Assembly (NCBI GenBank): GCA_016712625.1
Contig: JADJQQ010000004.1
Coordinates: 372,001 to 436,000 of the forward strand
Reading direction: 5' to 3'
From: Candidatus Competibacteraceae bacterium
Lineage (GTDB): Bacteria > Pseudomonadota > Gammaproteobacteria > Competibacterales > Competibacteraceae
DNA length: 64,000 bases
Part shown: piece after piece, positions 27,616 to 37,095 of the stretch
Position numbering within the stretch: the stretch's first letter is position 1
How the letters are laid out: each line of letters begins with the position of its first letter
Notes under the pieces: model-generated
What the model saw: only the letters and a program-made list of their open reading frames with translations
Told to the model about the DNA's origin: nothing
Databases searched by the model: none
Program-made: the position numbers and the translations under genes

Positions 27616-27978
27616 TTGTTGATCAGCCGCGTTGCGCAGGGAACCGCCGCCGAGGATTTCGCGCTGCACTATTTGGAAGCGCGCGGGTTGACCTTGGTAG
27701 CGCGTAATTTCCGCTGTCGAGCCGGCGAGCTGGATCTCATTCTGCGCGACGGCGAGCAACTGGTCTTCGTGGAAGTGCGCAGCCGCCGGTCTAGCCAGTT
27801 TGGCACGCCCGCCGAATCGGTCACCCACAGCAAGCAACAACGACTGCTACGCGCGGCGGCCTTCTACCTGCAACGCCAGCGCCTTGATTTGCCCTGCCGC
27901 TTCGATGTGGTCGCCATCCTGCAACCGGGAGACGCGCCACAAGTCGAATGGATTCAGGATGCCTTCCAGCTTACGTGA
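27616..27978 (+). CDS. yraN: YraN family protein (UPF0102, endonuclease-like fold)
   Basis: Small conserved protein with a restriction-endonuclease-like core and no firmly established role. The product of about 120 residues has the family motifs GTAAEDFALHYLEARGL, ARNFRCRAGELDLIL (the E-x-D pair), VFVEVRSR, and the C-terminal PCRFDVVAI. The start is a TTG at 27616 or 27619, chosen because GGAGA lies just upstream and homologues begin shortly before the GxxAE motif; no ATG is available nearby. The upstream open frame runs back into rsmI and is not credible. It lies divergent from rsmI and 39 bases before metH. Confidence 0.88.
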   Translation: MLISRVAQGTAAEDFALHYLEARGLTLVARNFRCRAGELDLILRDGEQLVFVEVRSRRSSQFGTPAESVTHSKQQRLLRAAAFYLQRQRLDLPCRFDVVAILQPGDAPQVEWIQDAFQLT

Positions 27979-28017
27979 ATTTGTGGTGTTTCGCCGCAGT
28001 AACCGAGTATTGATGCA

Positions 28018-31000
28018 ATGACCGTTGATAAAACCGCCCAATTACAAGACCTTTTGGCCCGCCGCATCCTGATTTTGGATGGCGCGATGGGCACCATGAT
28101 TCAAAGTTATCGCCTGACTGAAAACGATTTTCGCGGCGAGCGGTTCCACGACTGGCCAAGCGATCTCAAGGGCAACAACGATCTATTAGTACTGACCCAA
28201 CCGGCGATCATCCGCGAGATTCACGCCGCCTATCTGGACGCGGGCGCGGACATCATCGAGACCAACACCTTCAATTCCACCTCGGTCTCAATGCACGACT
28301 ACGGGATGGAAAGCCTGGTGTCGGAGCTGAATCGGGAAGCGGCGAAACTGGCGCGCGAAGTGGCCGACCGCTACAGCACGCCAGCGCGTCCGCGTTTTGT
28401 GGCCGGGATTCTCGGCCCCACCAACCGCACCGCCAGCCTGTCGCCCGACGTAAACAATCCCGGCTTTCGCAATATTCGTTTCGACGCATTGGTCACCGCT
28501 TACACCGAAGCGGCGCAAGGACTGATCGACGGCGGCGCGGATATTCTATTGGTGGAAACGATCTTCGATACCCTCAACGCCAAGGCGGCGCTGTTCGCCA
28601 TTCAGCAGCTCTTCGATCAGGGCGATTTCCGTTTGCCAGTGATGATTTCCGGCACCATCACCGACAAATCTGGCCGCACTCTGTCTGGCCAAACTACCGA
28701 AGCCTTCTGGAACTCGCTATCCCCGATCCACCCGCTTTCCTTTGGCCTCAACTGCGCGCTTGGAGCAACCCAACTCCGACCCTACATTGCCGAACTGGCC
28801 CGGATCGCGGATACCTGTGTTTCCGTCCATCCCAATGCGGGCCTACCCAACGCTTTCGGCGACTACGATGAAACGCCGGAAATGATGGCCGCGACCATCC
28901 GCGAGTTCGCGGAAAGCGGTTTTATGAATATCGTCGGCGGCTGCTGTGGCACCACGCCCGCGCACATTCGCGCCATTGTCGAGGCGATCAAGGATTTTCC
29001 GCCGCGCCCGATTCCCGCCATCGAACCGCGCTGTCGGTTGAGCGGATTGGAGCCGCTAAACATCGGCCCGGATTCGCTGTTCGTCAATGTGGGCGAGCGC
29101 ACTAACGTCACTGGCTCAGCGGTCTTCAAACGGCTGATTACCAAGGGCGATTACACCGCCGCGCTCGATGTCGCCCGCCAACAGGTCGAAAACGGCGCGC
29201 AAATCATCGACATCAACATGGACGAAGGGATGCTGGATTCCAAGGAAGCGATGGTCACGTTTCTCAATTTGATCGCCGCCGAGCCGGACATCAGTCGGGC
29301 GCCGGTGATGCTCGATTCATCCAAATGGGAGATCCTGGAAGCCGGTTTGAAATGTATTCAGGGCAAGCCGGTAGTGAATTCCATCAGCATGAAGGAAGGC
29401 GAGGCAGCGTTTATTCGGCAGGCAAAACTGATTCGTCGTTACGGTGCGGCGGCCATCGTGATGGCTTTCGACGAGCAGGGTCAGGCTGATACTGAGGAAC
29501 GCAAGTTCGCTATCTGCCAGCGCGCTTATCGGATTTTGACCGAGCAGGTCGGCTTCCCGGCACAGGACATCATTTTCGATCCCAATATCTTCGCGGTCGC
29601 CACCGGCATCGCCGAACACAACAACTACGCGGTAGATTTCATTAAGGCCACCCGCCGGATTAAGGCGGAATTGCCGTATGCGCTGGTATCGGGCGGCGTT
29701 TCTAACGTGTCGTTCTCGTTCCGGGGCAATAACCCGGTCCGCGAGGCGATTCATTCGGTGTTCCTTTACCACGCCATTCAGGCGGGCATGAGTATGGGCA
29801 TCGTCAACGCCGGCCAACTGGCGATTTACGAGGACATCCCGGCGGAACTTCGTGAGCGGGTCGAGGATGTGATTCTCAATCGCCGCTCGGACGCCACCGA
29901 ACGGCTATTGGAAATCGCCGACCAGTACAAGGACGATGGCGGCGCGACGGGCCCCAAGCGCGAGGAGCAGGATTGGCGCTCTTGGCCGGTGACCAAGCGG
30001 CTGGAGCACGCGCTGGTCAAGGGCATCGACGAGTTCGTTGAGATCGACACCGAGCAAGCCCGCCAGGAGGCGAAACGACCACTGCACGTCATCGAAGGGC
30101 CACTGATGGACGGCATGAACGTGGTTGGCGACCTGTTCGGCGCGGGTAAGATGTTCCTGCCGCAGGTGGTCAAATCGGCGCGGGTGATGAAAAAAGCGGT
30201 CGCCTATTTGATCCCGTTTATCGAAGCCGAACAGGGTGAAGGCGAACGGCGCTCTAATGGTCGGATCGTGATGGCAACGGTCAAGGGCGACGTGCACGAC
30301 ATCGGTAAGAATATCGTCGGCGTGGTGCTCCAGTGCAATAACTTTGAGGTGATCGACCTGGGAGTGATGGTACCCGCTCAGAAAATTCTCGACACCGCCC
30401 GCGAACAGAATGCCGACATGATCGGCCTGTCCGGACTGATCACGCCGTCGCTGGATGAAATGGTCAACGTCGCCAAGGAGATGAAGCGGCAGGATTTCTC
30501 CATTCCACTGCTGATCGGCGGCGCGACCACATCCGGGGTGCACACCGCGGTCAAGATCGACCCGCAATATCCCGGCCCGGTACTCTACGTCAAGGACGCT
30601 TCACGGGCGGTTGGTGTGGCTCAGAATCTGGTCAGCATTGATGTCAAAGCCGATTACGTGGCGCGCACCAAGGCCGACCACGCCCAGAAACGCGAACAAC
30701 ACGCCAAACGCCGCAGTCGGGAACCCTTGTTGACCTTCGCCAAAGTCGCCGCTAACCGACCGCAACTGGATTGGACCCACTATGTCCCTCCCCGTCCGAC
30801 CTTTCTCGGCGTGCGCGCTTTCGACGATTATTCCCTGGCCGATCTGGTGGAGCGGATCGACTGGACGCCATTCTTTCAGGCGTGGGAGTTGCGCGGGCGT
30901 TATCCCGCCATTCTCGACGACCTAGACCAGGGTGCGCAAGCTCGGCAATTGTTTGATCAGGCGCAAGGGATGCTGGACAAAATCATCAGCGAACGCTGGC

Positions 31001-31716
31001 TAAAGGCGCGGGCGGTCATCGGCTTTTTCCCCGCTAACCGCAACAGCGCCGGCGATATCACGCTGTATGCGGACGATAGCCGACAACAGCTTCTTCTGAC
31101 ATTACACCATCTGCGCCAGCAGACGCCGAAACCGGAAGGCAAGCCGCATTACTGCCTGGCGGACTGGATCGCTCCACGGGAATCCGGGCTCGCTGACTAT
31201 CTGGGCGCATTCGCGGTCACCGCTGGCATCGGCATCGACGAACGGGTCGCGGCCTTTCAGCAAGCGCATGACGATTACAGCGCCATCCTGTTAAAAGTGC
31301 TGGCCGACCGCTTGGCGGAAGCCTTTGCTGAGCGTCTGCACGAACGAGTGCGCAAGGAATTCTGGGGTTACTCCGCGGACGAGACGCTGGATAACGAAGC
31401 GATGATCGACGAACGTTATCGCGGCATCCGGCCCGCGCCCGGCTATCCGGCTTGTCCCGATCACACTGAGAAAGGCTTGCTCTGGCAACTGCTGGATGTG
31501 GAAACCAAAGCCGGGATCCACTTGACCGAGCATTTCGCCATGACGCCGACAGCGGCGGTCAGCGGCTGGTATTTTAGTCACCCCGAAGCGCGCTACTTCG
31601 GCGTGGGACGAATTGATCGGGATCAGACGGCCGATTATGCCCGGCGCAAGGGCTGGACAGTCGCGGAAGCCGAACGATGGCTCGCGCCGAATTTGGGCTA
31701 TGAACCGGAGGAGTGA
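28018..31716 (+). CDS. metH: Cobalamin-dependent methionine synthase
   Basis: Transfers a methyl group from methyltetrahydrofolate to homocysteine through enzyme-bound cobalamin. The 1232-residue product is full length with the four modules in order: the homocysteine domain (LDGAMGTMIQ; zinc cysteines in FGLNCALGA and VGGCCGTTP), the folate domain (NVGERTNVTGS), the cobalamin domain with DVHDIGKNIVG (the axial histidine near residue 760), and the reactivation/AdoMet domain with RPAPGYPACPDHTEK. Only 39 bases separate it from yraN, leaving no room for a cobalamin riboswitch directly upstream. Confidence 0.98.
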   Translation: MTVDKTAQLQDLLARRILILDGAMGTMIQSYRLTENDFRGERFHDWPSDLKGNNDLLVLTQPAIIREIHAAYLDAGADIIETNTFNSTSVSMHDYGMESLVSELNREAAKLAREVADRYSTPARPRFVAGILGPTNRTASLSPDVNNPGFRNIRFDALVTAYTEAAQGLIDGGADILLVETIFDTLNAKAALFAIQQLFDQGDFRLPVMISGTITDKSGRTLSGQTTEAFWNSLSPIHPLSFGLNCALGATQLRPYIAELARIADTCVSVHPNAGLPNAFGDYDETPEMMAATIREFAESGFMNIVGGCCGTTPAHIRAIVEAIKDFPPRPIPAIEPRCRLSGLEPLNIGPDSLFVNVGERTNVTGSAVFKRLITKGDYTAALDVARQQVENGAQIIDINMDEGMLDSKEAMVTFLNLIAAEPDISRAPVMLDSSKWEILEAGLKCIQGKPVVNSISMKEGEAAFIRQAKLIRRYGAAAIVMAFDEQGQADTEERKFAICQRAYRILTEQVGFPAQDIIFDPNIFAVATGIAEHNNYAVDFIKATRRIKAELPYALVSGGVSNVSFSFRGNNPVREAIHSVFLYHAIQAGMSMGIVNAGQLAIYEDIPAELRERVEDVILNRRSDATERLLEIADQYKDDGGATGPKREEQDWRSWPVTKRLEHALVKGIDEFVEIDTEQARQEAKRPLHVIEGPLMDGMNVVGDLFGAGKMFLPQVVKSARVMKKAVAYLIPFIEAEQGEGERRSNGRIVMATVKGDVHDIGKNIVGVVLQCNNFEVIDLGVMVPAQKILDTAREQNADMIGLSGLITPSLDEMVNVAKEMKRQDFSIPLLIGGATTSGVHTAVKIDPQYPGPVLYVKDASRAVGVAQNLVSIDVKADYVARTKADHAQKREQHAKRRSREPLLTFAKVAANRPQLDWTHYVPPRPTFLGVRAFDDYSLADLVERIDWTPFFQAWELRGRYPAILDDLDQGAQARQLFDQAQGMLDKIISERWLKARAVIGFFPANRNSAGDITLYADDSRQQLLLTLHHLRQQTPKPEGKPHYCLADWIAPRESGLADYLGAFAVTAGIGIDERVAAFQQAHDDYSAILLKVLADRLAEAFAERLHERVRKEFWGYSADETLDNEAMIDERYRGIRPAPGYPACPDHTEKGLLWQLLDVETKAGIHLTEHFAMTPTAAVSGWYFSHPEARYFGVGRIDRDQTADYARRKGWTVAEAERWLAPNLGYEPEE

Positions 31717-31753
31717 GTGAATAGAGGCCACGGATGGCCGGAACTGCAAAGAT

Positions 31754-32407
31754 TCAGGCAGCGAACAAGCTTTCGAGATGGATCCATTCCGCTACCGGAT
31801 CGGCGCTGATGCCGGCGATTTTCTGTTCCAAATCAGCCCACATCGCTTCGTGGACCAGCTCATAGCTGTGACCCCAGAATAAGAACACGCCGTCGCTCGC
31901 CTTGGCCTGTTCGTAGCGACTCCAGAACGCCGGATCGTTGAACCGGCAACTGACGCTCAATTCAAGCGGATCGGCCGATAGCAACAGATTGTCGCTCTCG
32001 ACCACCGTGCGGGCATACCCATGACCCGCCGCGCGAACAGCTTCCTTAACGGCAGGATTAAAAGTCCCAAAGGGGTAACAAAAACCCCGCGCCGGCTGCT
32101 GAAACCAATCCTGTAATAGCCGACGGCTATCCCCGACTTCTCGCGCCAAATCCACCGGCGACAGGTCGGTCAAGTTGGGATGGGTCAGCGAATGGTTGGC
32201 AATTTCAAAGCCCGCGTAAACCGCGGCCAGCTCATCGCGCCCCAGTCGCCAGACCTCCTTTTCACCATAGCGCCAACTGAATGTACGTTGCGGTTGATGC
32301 AGGCCAGGGTTCAGATTAAAGGTTGCGGTGGCGCGATACCGCAACAACAGTTCCACTAATTTGACATCATCAACTATACCGTCATCCCAACTTTGAGTGA
32401 CTTTCAT
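31754..32407 (-). CDS. NodB-type polysaccharide deacetylase family protein
   Basis: Carbohydrate esterase 4 (NodB) fold, expected to be a metal-dependent hydrolase removing acetyl groups from a glycan or related substrate. In the 217-residue product motif 1 is SWDDG (Asp8, Asp9), motif 2 is HSLTHP (His72 and His76, metal ligands), and motif 3 is RGFCYPFG around residue 110. A later FWGHSYE segment provides a further His. There is no signal peptide or membrane helix, so the protein appears cytoplasmic, unlike wall deacetylases. The true substrate is unknown. It converges on metH with 37 bases between stops and lies downstream of the XRE regulator on the same strand (64-base gap). Confidence 0.85.
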   Translation of the reverse strand: MKVTQSWDDGIVDDVKLVELLLRYRATATFNLNPGLHQPQRTFSWRYGEKEVWRLGRDELAAVYAGFEIANHSLTHPNLTDLSPVDLAREVGDSRRLLQDWFQQPARGFCYPFGTFNPAVKEAVRAAGHGYARTVVESDNLLLSADPLELSVSCRFNDPAFWSRYEQAKASDGVFLFWGHSYELVHEAMWADLEQKIAGISADPVAEWIHLESLFAA

Positions 32408-32471
32408 CCCTCACACCAAGTGCTCAACCAGCCTGCCAGACTGGCTGACGCTTCAAAATCAAGCGGCTTCG

Positions 32472-32822
32472 CTACCACTCGCCGTTACGGACCCGGCGCA
32501 CCAGTACATTCAATTCATCATCGGGCACATCGCTCAAACCACGAATGATTTCAGCGAATAAGATCGGCCGTTTCATCACAATCTCACGAATGTCAGTGGA
32601 CACCTTGCCCGCCAGGGCCAGCAACAAATCCGCATCTTCGCCTAAATCAGCTGATAATCGTCTAATAGTGTCTTCTGACGGCGGAGACACGTCGCCCCGC
32701 TCGATCTTACTGAGATAAGCTGGTTCTACTCCGATCCGTTGAGCGGTCTGGCGAACCGAATAACGACGATTGACTTCACGACGTTGTTCGCGCAGCTGCC
32801 GCACATAGTTACCAAAATCCAT
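32472..32822 (-). CDS. XRE-family helix-turn-helix transcriptional regulator
   Basis: DNA-binding regulator of unknown target. The 116-residue product has a single Cro/CI-type HTH over about residues 6-65 (YSVRQTAQRIGVEPAYLSKIERGDVSPPSEDTIRRL would be its core, shown here only by its key parts: the QTAQRIGV first helix and AYLSKIERG recognition helix). A C-terminal helical part of about 50 residues lacks a known sensor or peptidase domain. The ATG at 32822 is chosen because GAGG lies seven bases upstream and homology to HTH proteins starts there; an upstream open frame of 30 codons is not supported. It is followed by the deacetylase gene and preceded by an AT-rich region with two palindromes. 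Confidence 0.85.
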   Translation of the reverse strand: MDFGNYVRQLREQRREVNRRYSVRQTAQRIGVEPAYLSKIERGDVSPPSEDTIRRLSADLGEDADLLLALAGKVSTDIREIVMKRPILFAEIIRGLSDVPDDELNVLVRRVRNGEW

Positions 32823-32906
32823 TGCGCTACCTCTATATAATTTATTAAACCAAAAATCGAATACTGTGTATGCTAACAAACAATATGAAACATCATGCTT
32901 ATTCTG

Positions 32907-32921
32907 TGCCAACTTTTGGCA
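32907..32921. promoter_or_regulatory. Palindrome TGCCAA-CTT-TTGGCA upstream of the XRE gene
   Basis: Perfect 6-3-6 inverted repeat 85 bases before the XRE start codon. Its size and symmetry fit an operator for a dimeric HTH protein, and the adjacent regulator is the natural candidate, but binding is inference only. Confidence 0.5.
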
Positions 32922-33054
32922 TTAAGTACTTTTATCAACCCGACTCACAAAGCCAATGAGGCAATATTATACAATAATATAGTGATTGTAACTTGACAAG
33001 AGCAATAAACCTAAATCATAAGCATCAATTGTTGAAATCATCCACTTTTCCTGA

Positions 33055-33071
33055 AATTATTCAGAATAATT
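33055..33071. promoter_or_regulatory. Palindrome AATTATT-CAG-AATAATT
   Basis: Perfect 7-3-7 inverted repeat in the same AT-rich stretch, 148 bases from the one at 32907. It has no T run beyond the arm typical of a terminator and could be a second operator or a weak hairpin. Confidence 0.45.
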
Positions 33072-33282
33072 GCACTGGCAAAGCCCGGCCAGGCTAAAAC
33101 GGGCTAAAATATGTATTGTGGAAACTCTGTCATGATTACGTTGCTTACCTGAATTTAAGCTGAATCGGATGTTCGTACCCGGACAACAGGGGGATAACAC
33201 AAAGAAAATAACAGCTCAGCGATCAGACATGCGGGCCAAACTGACCGCCAAGCGCGTTCGAACGATTTGATCAAACCAGGAT

Positions 33283-36200
33283 TCAGGCTTCCCGCCGCCG
33301 CAAATCGAGGGTATAAGGGAAATTGGGATTGGCTTGTTCCGGGACCACTGTCATGAGTCCCGGTGTATGGCCATACGGCCAGAACCGGGCGAAGCGCCGG
33401 GCTTCGGCTTCGTTGGCATTGACTGGGAAGGTATCGGGGTTCCGCCCGCCAGGATGCATGACATGATAGGTGCAACCTCCAATGGAGCGCTGATTCCAGC
33501 GATCAAGCAAATCGAACACCAACGGAGTATGAATCGGAATGGTCGGGTGTAACGCCGACGGCGGCTGCCAAGCGCGGTAGCGGACTCCGGCGACGAATTC
33601 ACCTGGCGCGCCTGTCGCGCGCAGCGGCACCGGCCGGCCGTTGCAGGTCACCACATGCCGTTCTCCGACCATCCCGTTCACTTTGACCTGGAGCCGTTCC
33701 ACCGAAGAATCGACATAGCGGGCAGTCCCTCCTAGCGCCTGTTCTTCGCCGAGTACATGCCACGGTTCCAACGCTTGCCGCAGCTCCAGTTCAATGCCTT
33801 GCTGGACAATACGACCGTAATGAGGGAAACGGAACTCGAAAAACGGCAGGAACCAATCCTTCTCAAACGCTAAGCCCGCGTGATTGAGTTCGATGATGAC
33901 ATCCTCAAAATCCTTCCACACATAGTGCGGCAGCATAAACTGGTCGTGGAGGCGAGAGCCCCAACGTACCATCTTCTGGTTCGGATACGGCCGCTCCCAA
34001 AACCGCGCCACCAAGCCCCGCACCAACAGCATCTGCATCAAGCTCATACGCGCGTGTGGCGGCATTTCAAACGCTCGCATCTCCACCAATCCCAACCGGC
34101 CAGCGGCGCTATCTGGCGAGTACAGCTTGTCGATACAGAATTCGGTACGATGGGTGTTGCCGGTCAAATCCACCAGCAAATTGCGCAGCAGCCGATCCAC
34201 CAGCCAAGGTTGCGACGCTTCACCGACCGGCATCTCGTTGAAGGCAAGCTCGAGTTCATACAGGCTGTCGTTCCGCGCTTCATCCACTCGCGGCGCCTGA
34301 CTGGTCGGTCCAATAAAGAGGCCGGAGAACAAATAAGACAGACTGGGATGATGCTGCCAGTAGCTCAACAAGCTGCGCAGCAATTCGGGCCGGCGCAGGA
34401 ACGGGCTATCGGTCGGGTTCGCCCCTCCCAACGTGACATGATTGCCGCCGCCGGTGCCAGTATGACGGCCATCGAGCATAAACTTTTCAGTCGCTAACCG
34501 GGACTGCCTAGCATCTTCGTACAATCCCTCAATGATTTGCTTTAATTCCTCCCAGTTACCGGCGGGATGAATGTTGACCTCGATAACGCCTGGATCAGGC
34601 GTGACCGCGAATTTGCGCAAACGCTCATCCGGCGGGGGCGCGTATCCCTCCACCAATACGGGCATCTTGAGGTGAGCCGCCGTTTGTTCGACACAAGCCA
34701 GCAAATCCAGATAATGCTCCAACTCCCCCACTGGCGGCATGAACACGTACAGGTGTCCCTCGCGCGGCTCCACACACAACGCGGTATGGATAACCGGTGT
34801 TTCCGCATCATCCGCCGGCTGTTCTTGGCCCTTCTGATCCGATGGGTCGTCAGGCGAAAAAACCACGCCTGCTTTGCTATCGGCCGCCAGCGATGATTGC
34901 CTATCACTATTGCGCTTCTCCTCACCTTGGAGAAAATTGTCATAGCGATTCATCGCGGCTCCATGCGCGTCGCCCAAGGCGGCGCGACACTCGAATAGCG
35001 ATTGCGGGCACGGGATCTCCCGCGCCGTTTCCTTAACCCAAGGCAACGCCGCCAACGGCAACCGATACCCCATCGGTGAATCACCTGGAACCAGGTATAG
35101 GTGCTCTCGGCGCAAAGTCCACTGCCCGCTGAGCCAATGGCCACCATCGACAGTTTGCCCCCAGCGCAGCGGCAACACATAGCCGGTCACTTCATTCAAA
35201 CCCCGCTCCAGCAGCAGCGCCAAGCGCCGCCGTTCCTCAGCATCCTTCAGATCAAACTTGAGCGGATCGACATTGGCCGGGAGGGTGTGTTCCTTCCACA
35301 GGTAGTAGTAAACATCCTCATAGCTTGGAATGACATACTGCGCGCTCAGACCCAATCGTTGGGTTAATTCCATTGCGAATGCTTGCGCCTGTTCGGTGCC
35401 AAATCCTTGTATGGCTTCATCATCGGCCAACCAACGCGAATCGCGCCACAGCGCTACGCCGTCGCTACGCCAGAAGCAGGATAGCGCCCACCGCGGCAAG
35501 GACTCGCCTGGATACCATTTACCTTGGCTATAATGCAGAAATCCATGCGGCGCAAAACGGTCGCGCAATTTTTTCAGCAGCTGGCCCGATAGCTTGCGCT
35601 TGGTCGGACCCATTGCTTCCACGGTCCATTCCGCGCCGTCCATGTCGTCGATAGAGACAAAGGTCGGTTCGCCGCCCATGGTCAAGCGCACATCGCCGCT
35701 TGCCAAGCATCGATCCACCGTTTGGCCGAGCTGTTCGATCCGCTCCCACTGCTGGTCGCTGTAGGGTTTGGTAACCCGCGGATCTTCATGGATACGCTCG
35801 ACCTTCATTGCAAAATCGAACTGTGTTTTGCAATCATCGGTGTAACCGGTCACTGGCGCGGCGCTGGATGGCGTTGGCGTACAAGCCAGGGGGATATGGC
35901 CCTCGCCAGCGAATAGCCCCGAAGTCGGGTCTAAACCCAGCCAGCCCGCACCGGGCACAAACACTTCGGCCCAGGCGTGCAGATCGGTAAAGTCAGCGGT
36001 GGGGCCCGAGGGGCCATCCAGCGCTTTGACATCGGCGGTCAATTGGATCAGATAGCCGGACACGAAGCGAGCCGCCAACCCCAGATGACGGAGGATCTGC
36101 ACCAGCAGCCAGGCGGAGTCACGACAGGAACCGCTGCGTTTTTCCAGCGTTTCTTCACTGCTCTGCACACCCGGCTCCATCCGGACGATATAACCAATGT

Positions 36201-36663
36201 CCCGATTCAACTGCTGGTTGAGATGCACCAGAAAATCCACGATCCGCAGCGGCTCGCGGTCGACGCTGGCTAACCTCTTCTGCAACAATGGTCCACGTTC
36301 CTGGATTTCAAGATAGGGCATCAGCTCCTGGCGCAGGGTCGCTTCATAGCCAAAACCGTAGCGCTCCGCATATTCCTCAACAAAAAAATCAAAGGGATTA
36401 ATGACCGTCATTTCGGCCACCAGATCAACCGCGATCGATAATTCTCGAATCTTTTCGGGAAATACCAAGCGCGCTTGGAAGTTGCCGAAAGGATCCTGCA
36501 TCCAATTGATAAAGTGTGCGGCCGGCTCGATTTTCAGGGAATAGGCTTGAATGGGCGTCAGGGCGTGCGGGGCCGGCCGCAACCGGATCACATGAGGCGA
36601 TACGCCAACGGGTCGATCAAATCGATAAGAAGTGTGGTGGTGGAGTGCAACACGTATAGCCAT
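33283..36663 (-). CDS. Transglutaminase-like / DUF2126 fusion protein
   Basis: Large cytoplasmic protein (1126 residues, no signal peptide). Residues 1-90 form the bacterial transglutaminase N-terminal domain. A transglutaminase-like core follows with a complete Cys-His-Asp triad: Cys180 in RSGSCRDSAWLL, His229 in DLHAWAEVF, Asp245 in LGLDPTSGL. From about residue 290 to the end is a DUF2126 domain (DVRLTMGGEPTFVSIDD; GRHTGTGGGNHVTLGG; a Tyr/Trp-rich C-terminus). The reaction is unknown; the family is proposed to work with ATP-grasp/alpha-E proteins in making or editing peptide-like amide bonds. The ATG at 36663 has AAGGA upstream, and a sigma70-like promoter lies at 36697-36724. It is divergent from the ATP-grasp gene. 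Confidence 0.88.
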   Translation of the reverse strand: MAIRVALHHHTSYRFDRPVGVSPHVIRLRPAPHALTPIQAYSLKIEPAAHFINWMQDPFGNFQARLVFPEKIRELSIAVDLVAEMTVINPFDFFVEEYAERYGFGYEATLRQELMPYLEIQERGPLLQKRLASVDREPLRIVDFLVHLNQQLNRDIGYIVRMEPGVQSSEETLEKRSGSCRDSAWLLVQILRHLGLAARFVSGYLIQLTADVKALDGPSGPTADFTDLHAWAEVFVPGAGWLGLDPTSGLFAGEGHIPLACTPTPSSAAPVTGYTDDCKTQFDFAMKVERIHEDPRVTKPYSDQQWERIEQLGQTVDRCLASGDVRLTMGGEPTFVSIDDMDGAEWTVEAMGPTKRKLSGQLLKKLRDRFAPHGFLHYSQGKWYPGESLPRWALSCFWRSDGVALWRDSRWLADDEAIQGFGTEQAQAFAMELTQRLGLSAQYVIPSYEDVYYYLWKEHTLPANVDPLKFDLKDAEERRRLALLLERGLNEVTGYVLPLRWGQTVDGGHWLSGQWTLRREHLYLVPGDSPMGYRLPLAALPWVKETAREIPCPQSLFECRAALGDAHGAAMNRYDNFLQGEEKRNSDRQSSLAADSKAGVVFSPDDPSDQKGQEQPADDAETPVIHTALCVEPREGHLYVFMPPVGELEHYLDLLACVEQTAAHLKMPVLVEGYAPPPDERLRKFAVTPDPGVIEVNIHPAGNWEELKQIIEGLYEDARQSRLATEKFMLDGRHTGTGGGNHVTLGGANPTDSPFLRRPELLRSLLSYWQHHPSLSYLFSGLFIGPTSQAPRVDEARNDSLYELELAFNEMPVGEASQPWLVDRLLRNLLVDLTGNTHRTEFCIDKLYSPDSAAGRLGLVEMRAFEMPPHARMSLMQMLLVRGLVARFWERPYPNQKMVRWGSRLHDQFMLPHYVWKDFEDVIIELNHAGLAFEKDWFLPFFEFRFPHYGRIVQQGIELELRQALEPWHVLGEEQALGGTARYVDSSVERLQVKVNGMVGERHVVTCNGRPVPLRATGAPGEFVAGVRYRAWQPPSALHPTIPIHTPLVFDLLDRWNQRSIGGCTYHVMHPGGRNPDTFPVNANEAEARRFARFWPYGHTPGLMTVVPEQANPNFPYTLDLRRREA

Positions 36664-37095
36664 AGCCAATCCTTTAAGTCGGCGACAAGGGGGCGCATTA
36701 TGCGCGTCTGAACGGGTTTGACAAATGCAAGCACCATTCCGGGCGGCACGAATCCATTTTTCCGGCAATTCACAGCGCTAACTTACGGCTCCAGCGCACT
36801 TCTTTCGTGCATTCTTTCGCCTATTGCACCATCCTAGCGCTCAAGACAGCGCGCTTTGGGTCGGCTCCGGTGTGGGCATACGCAGCCCTAGCCCCCGCTC
36901 GCGCCTCAACCAATCACAGCGGCCGCATAACTGAAAAGCTTTAATACAGCAAATAATTCAGACAAACTCAAACAATTCGATTGCATTGGCTCTACCCTAT
37001 TCGGCTGAGTGGATAATAGAAATATTTCCTTGGCTTGGATTTTGCTGAACCCAACCATAACGCTTATCGAGAGCTGCCCATGCAAAGGATGATTG
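36664..37095. other. Divergent intergenic region of the transglutaminase / ATP-grasp locus
   Basis: The 432 bases between the two divergent genes hold the promoter listed at 36697-36724 on the minus side. For the plus-strand ATP-grasp gene, a GATAAT string lies about 80 bases before the start, but no good -35 hexamer is found at the right distance. The central part (about 36780-36920) shows no gene and no obvious repeat. Confidence 0.6.
36697..36724 (-). promoter_or_regulatory. Sigma70-like promoter of the transglutaminase gene, overlapped by a palindrome
   Basis: Minus strand reads TTGTCA (36719-36724), a 16-base spacer and CATAAT (36697-36702), about 34 bases before the ATG at 36663. The perfect palindrome GCGCAT-T-ATGCGC (36693-36705) covers the -10 element, a position suited to a repressor. 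Confidence 0.65.

Larger units (their letters stand above)
32823..33282. other. AT-rich intergenic region upstream of the XRE gene
   Basis: This 460-base stretch has no credible gene and is visibly richer in A and T than its surroundings from about 32830 to 33070. It holds the two short palindromes listed separately and several TATAAT-like strings (for example TATTATA around 32965), so promoters for the XRE gene are likely here, though none could be placed with confidence. The part nearest the transglutaminase stop (33150-33282) is ordinary in composition. Confidence 0.6.

Noticed and set aside
27979..28017. Cobalamin or SAM riboswitch before metH
   Set aside because: Only 39 bases lie between yraN and metH, far too short for either class.
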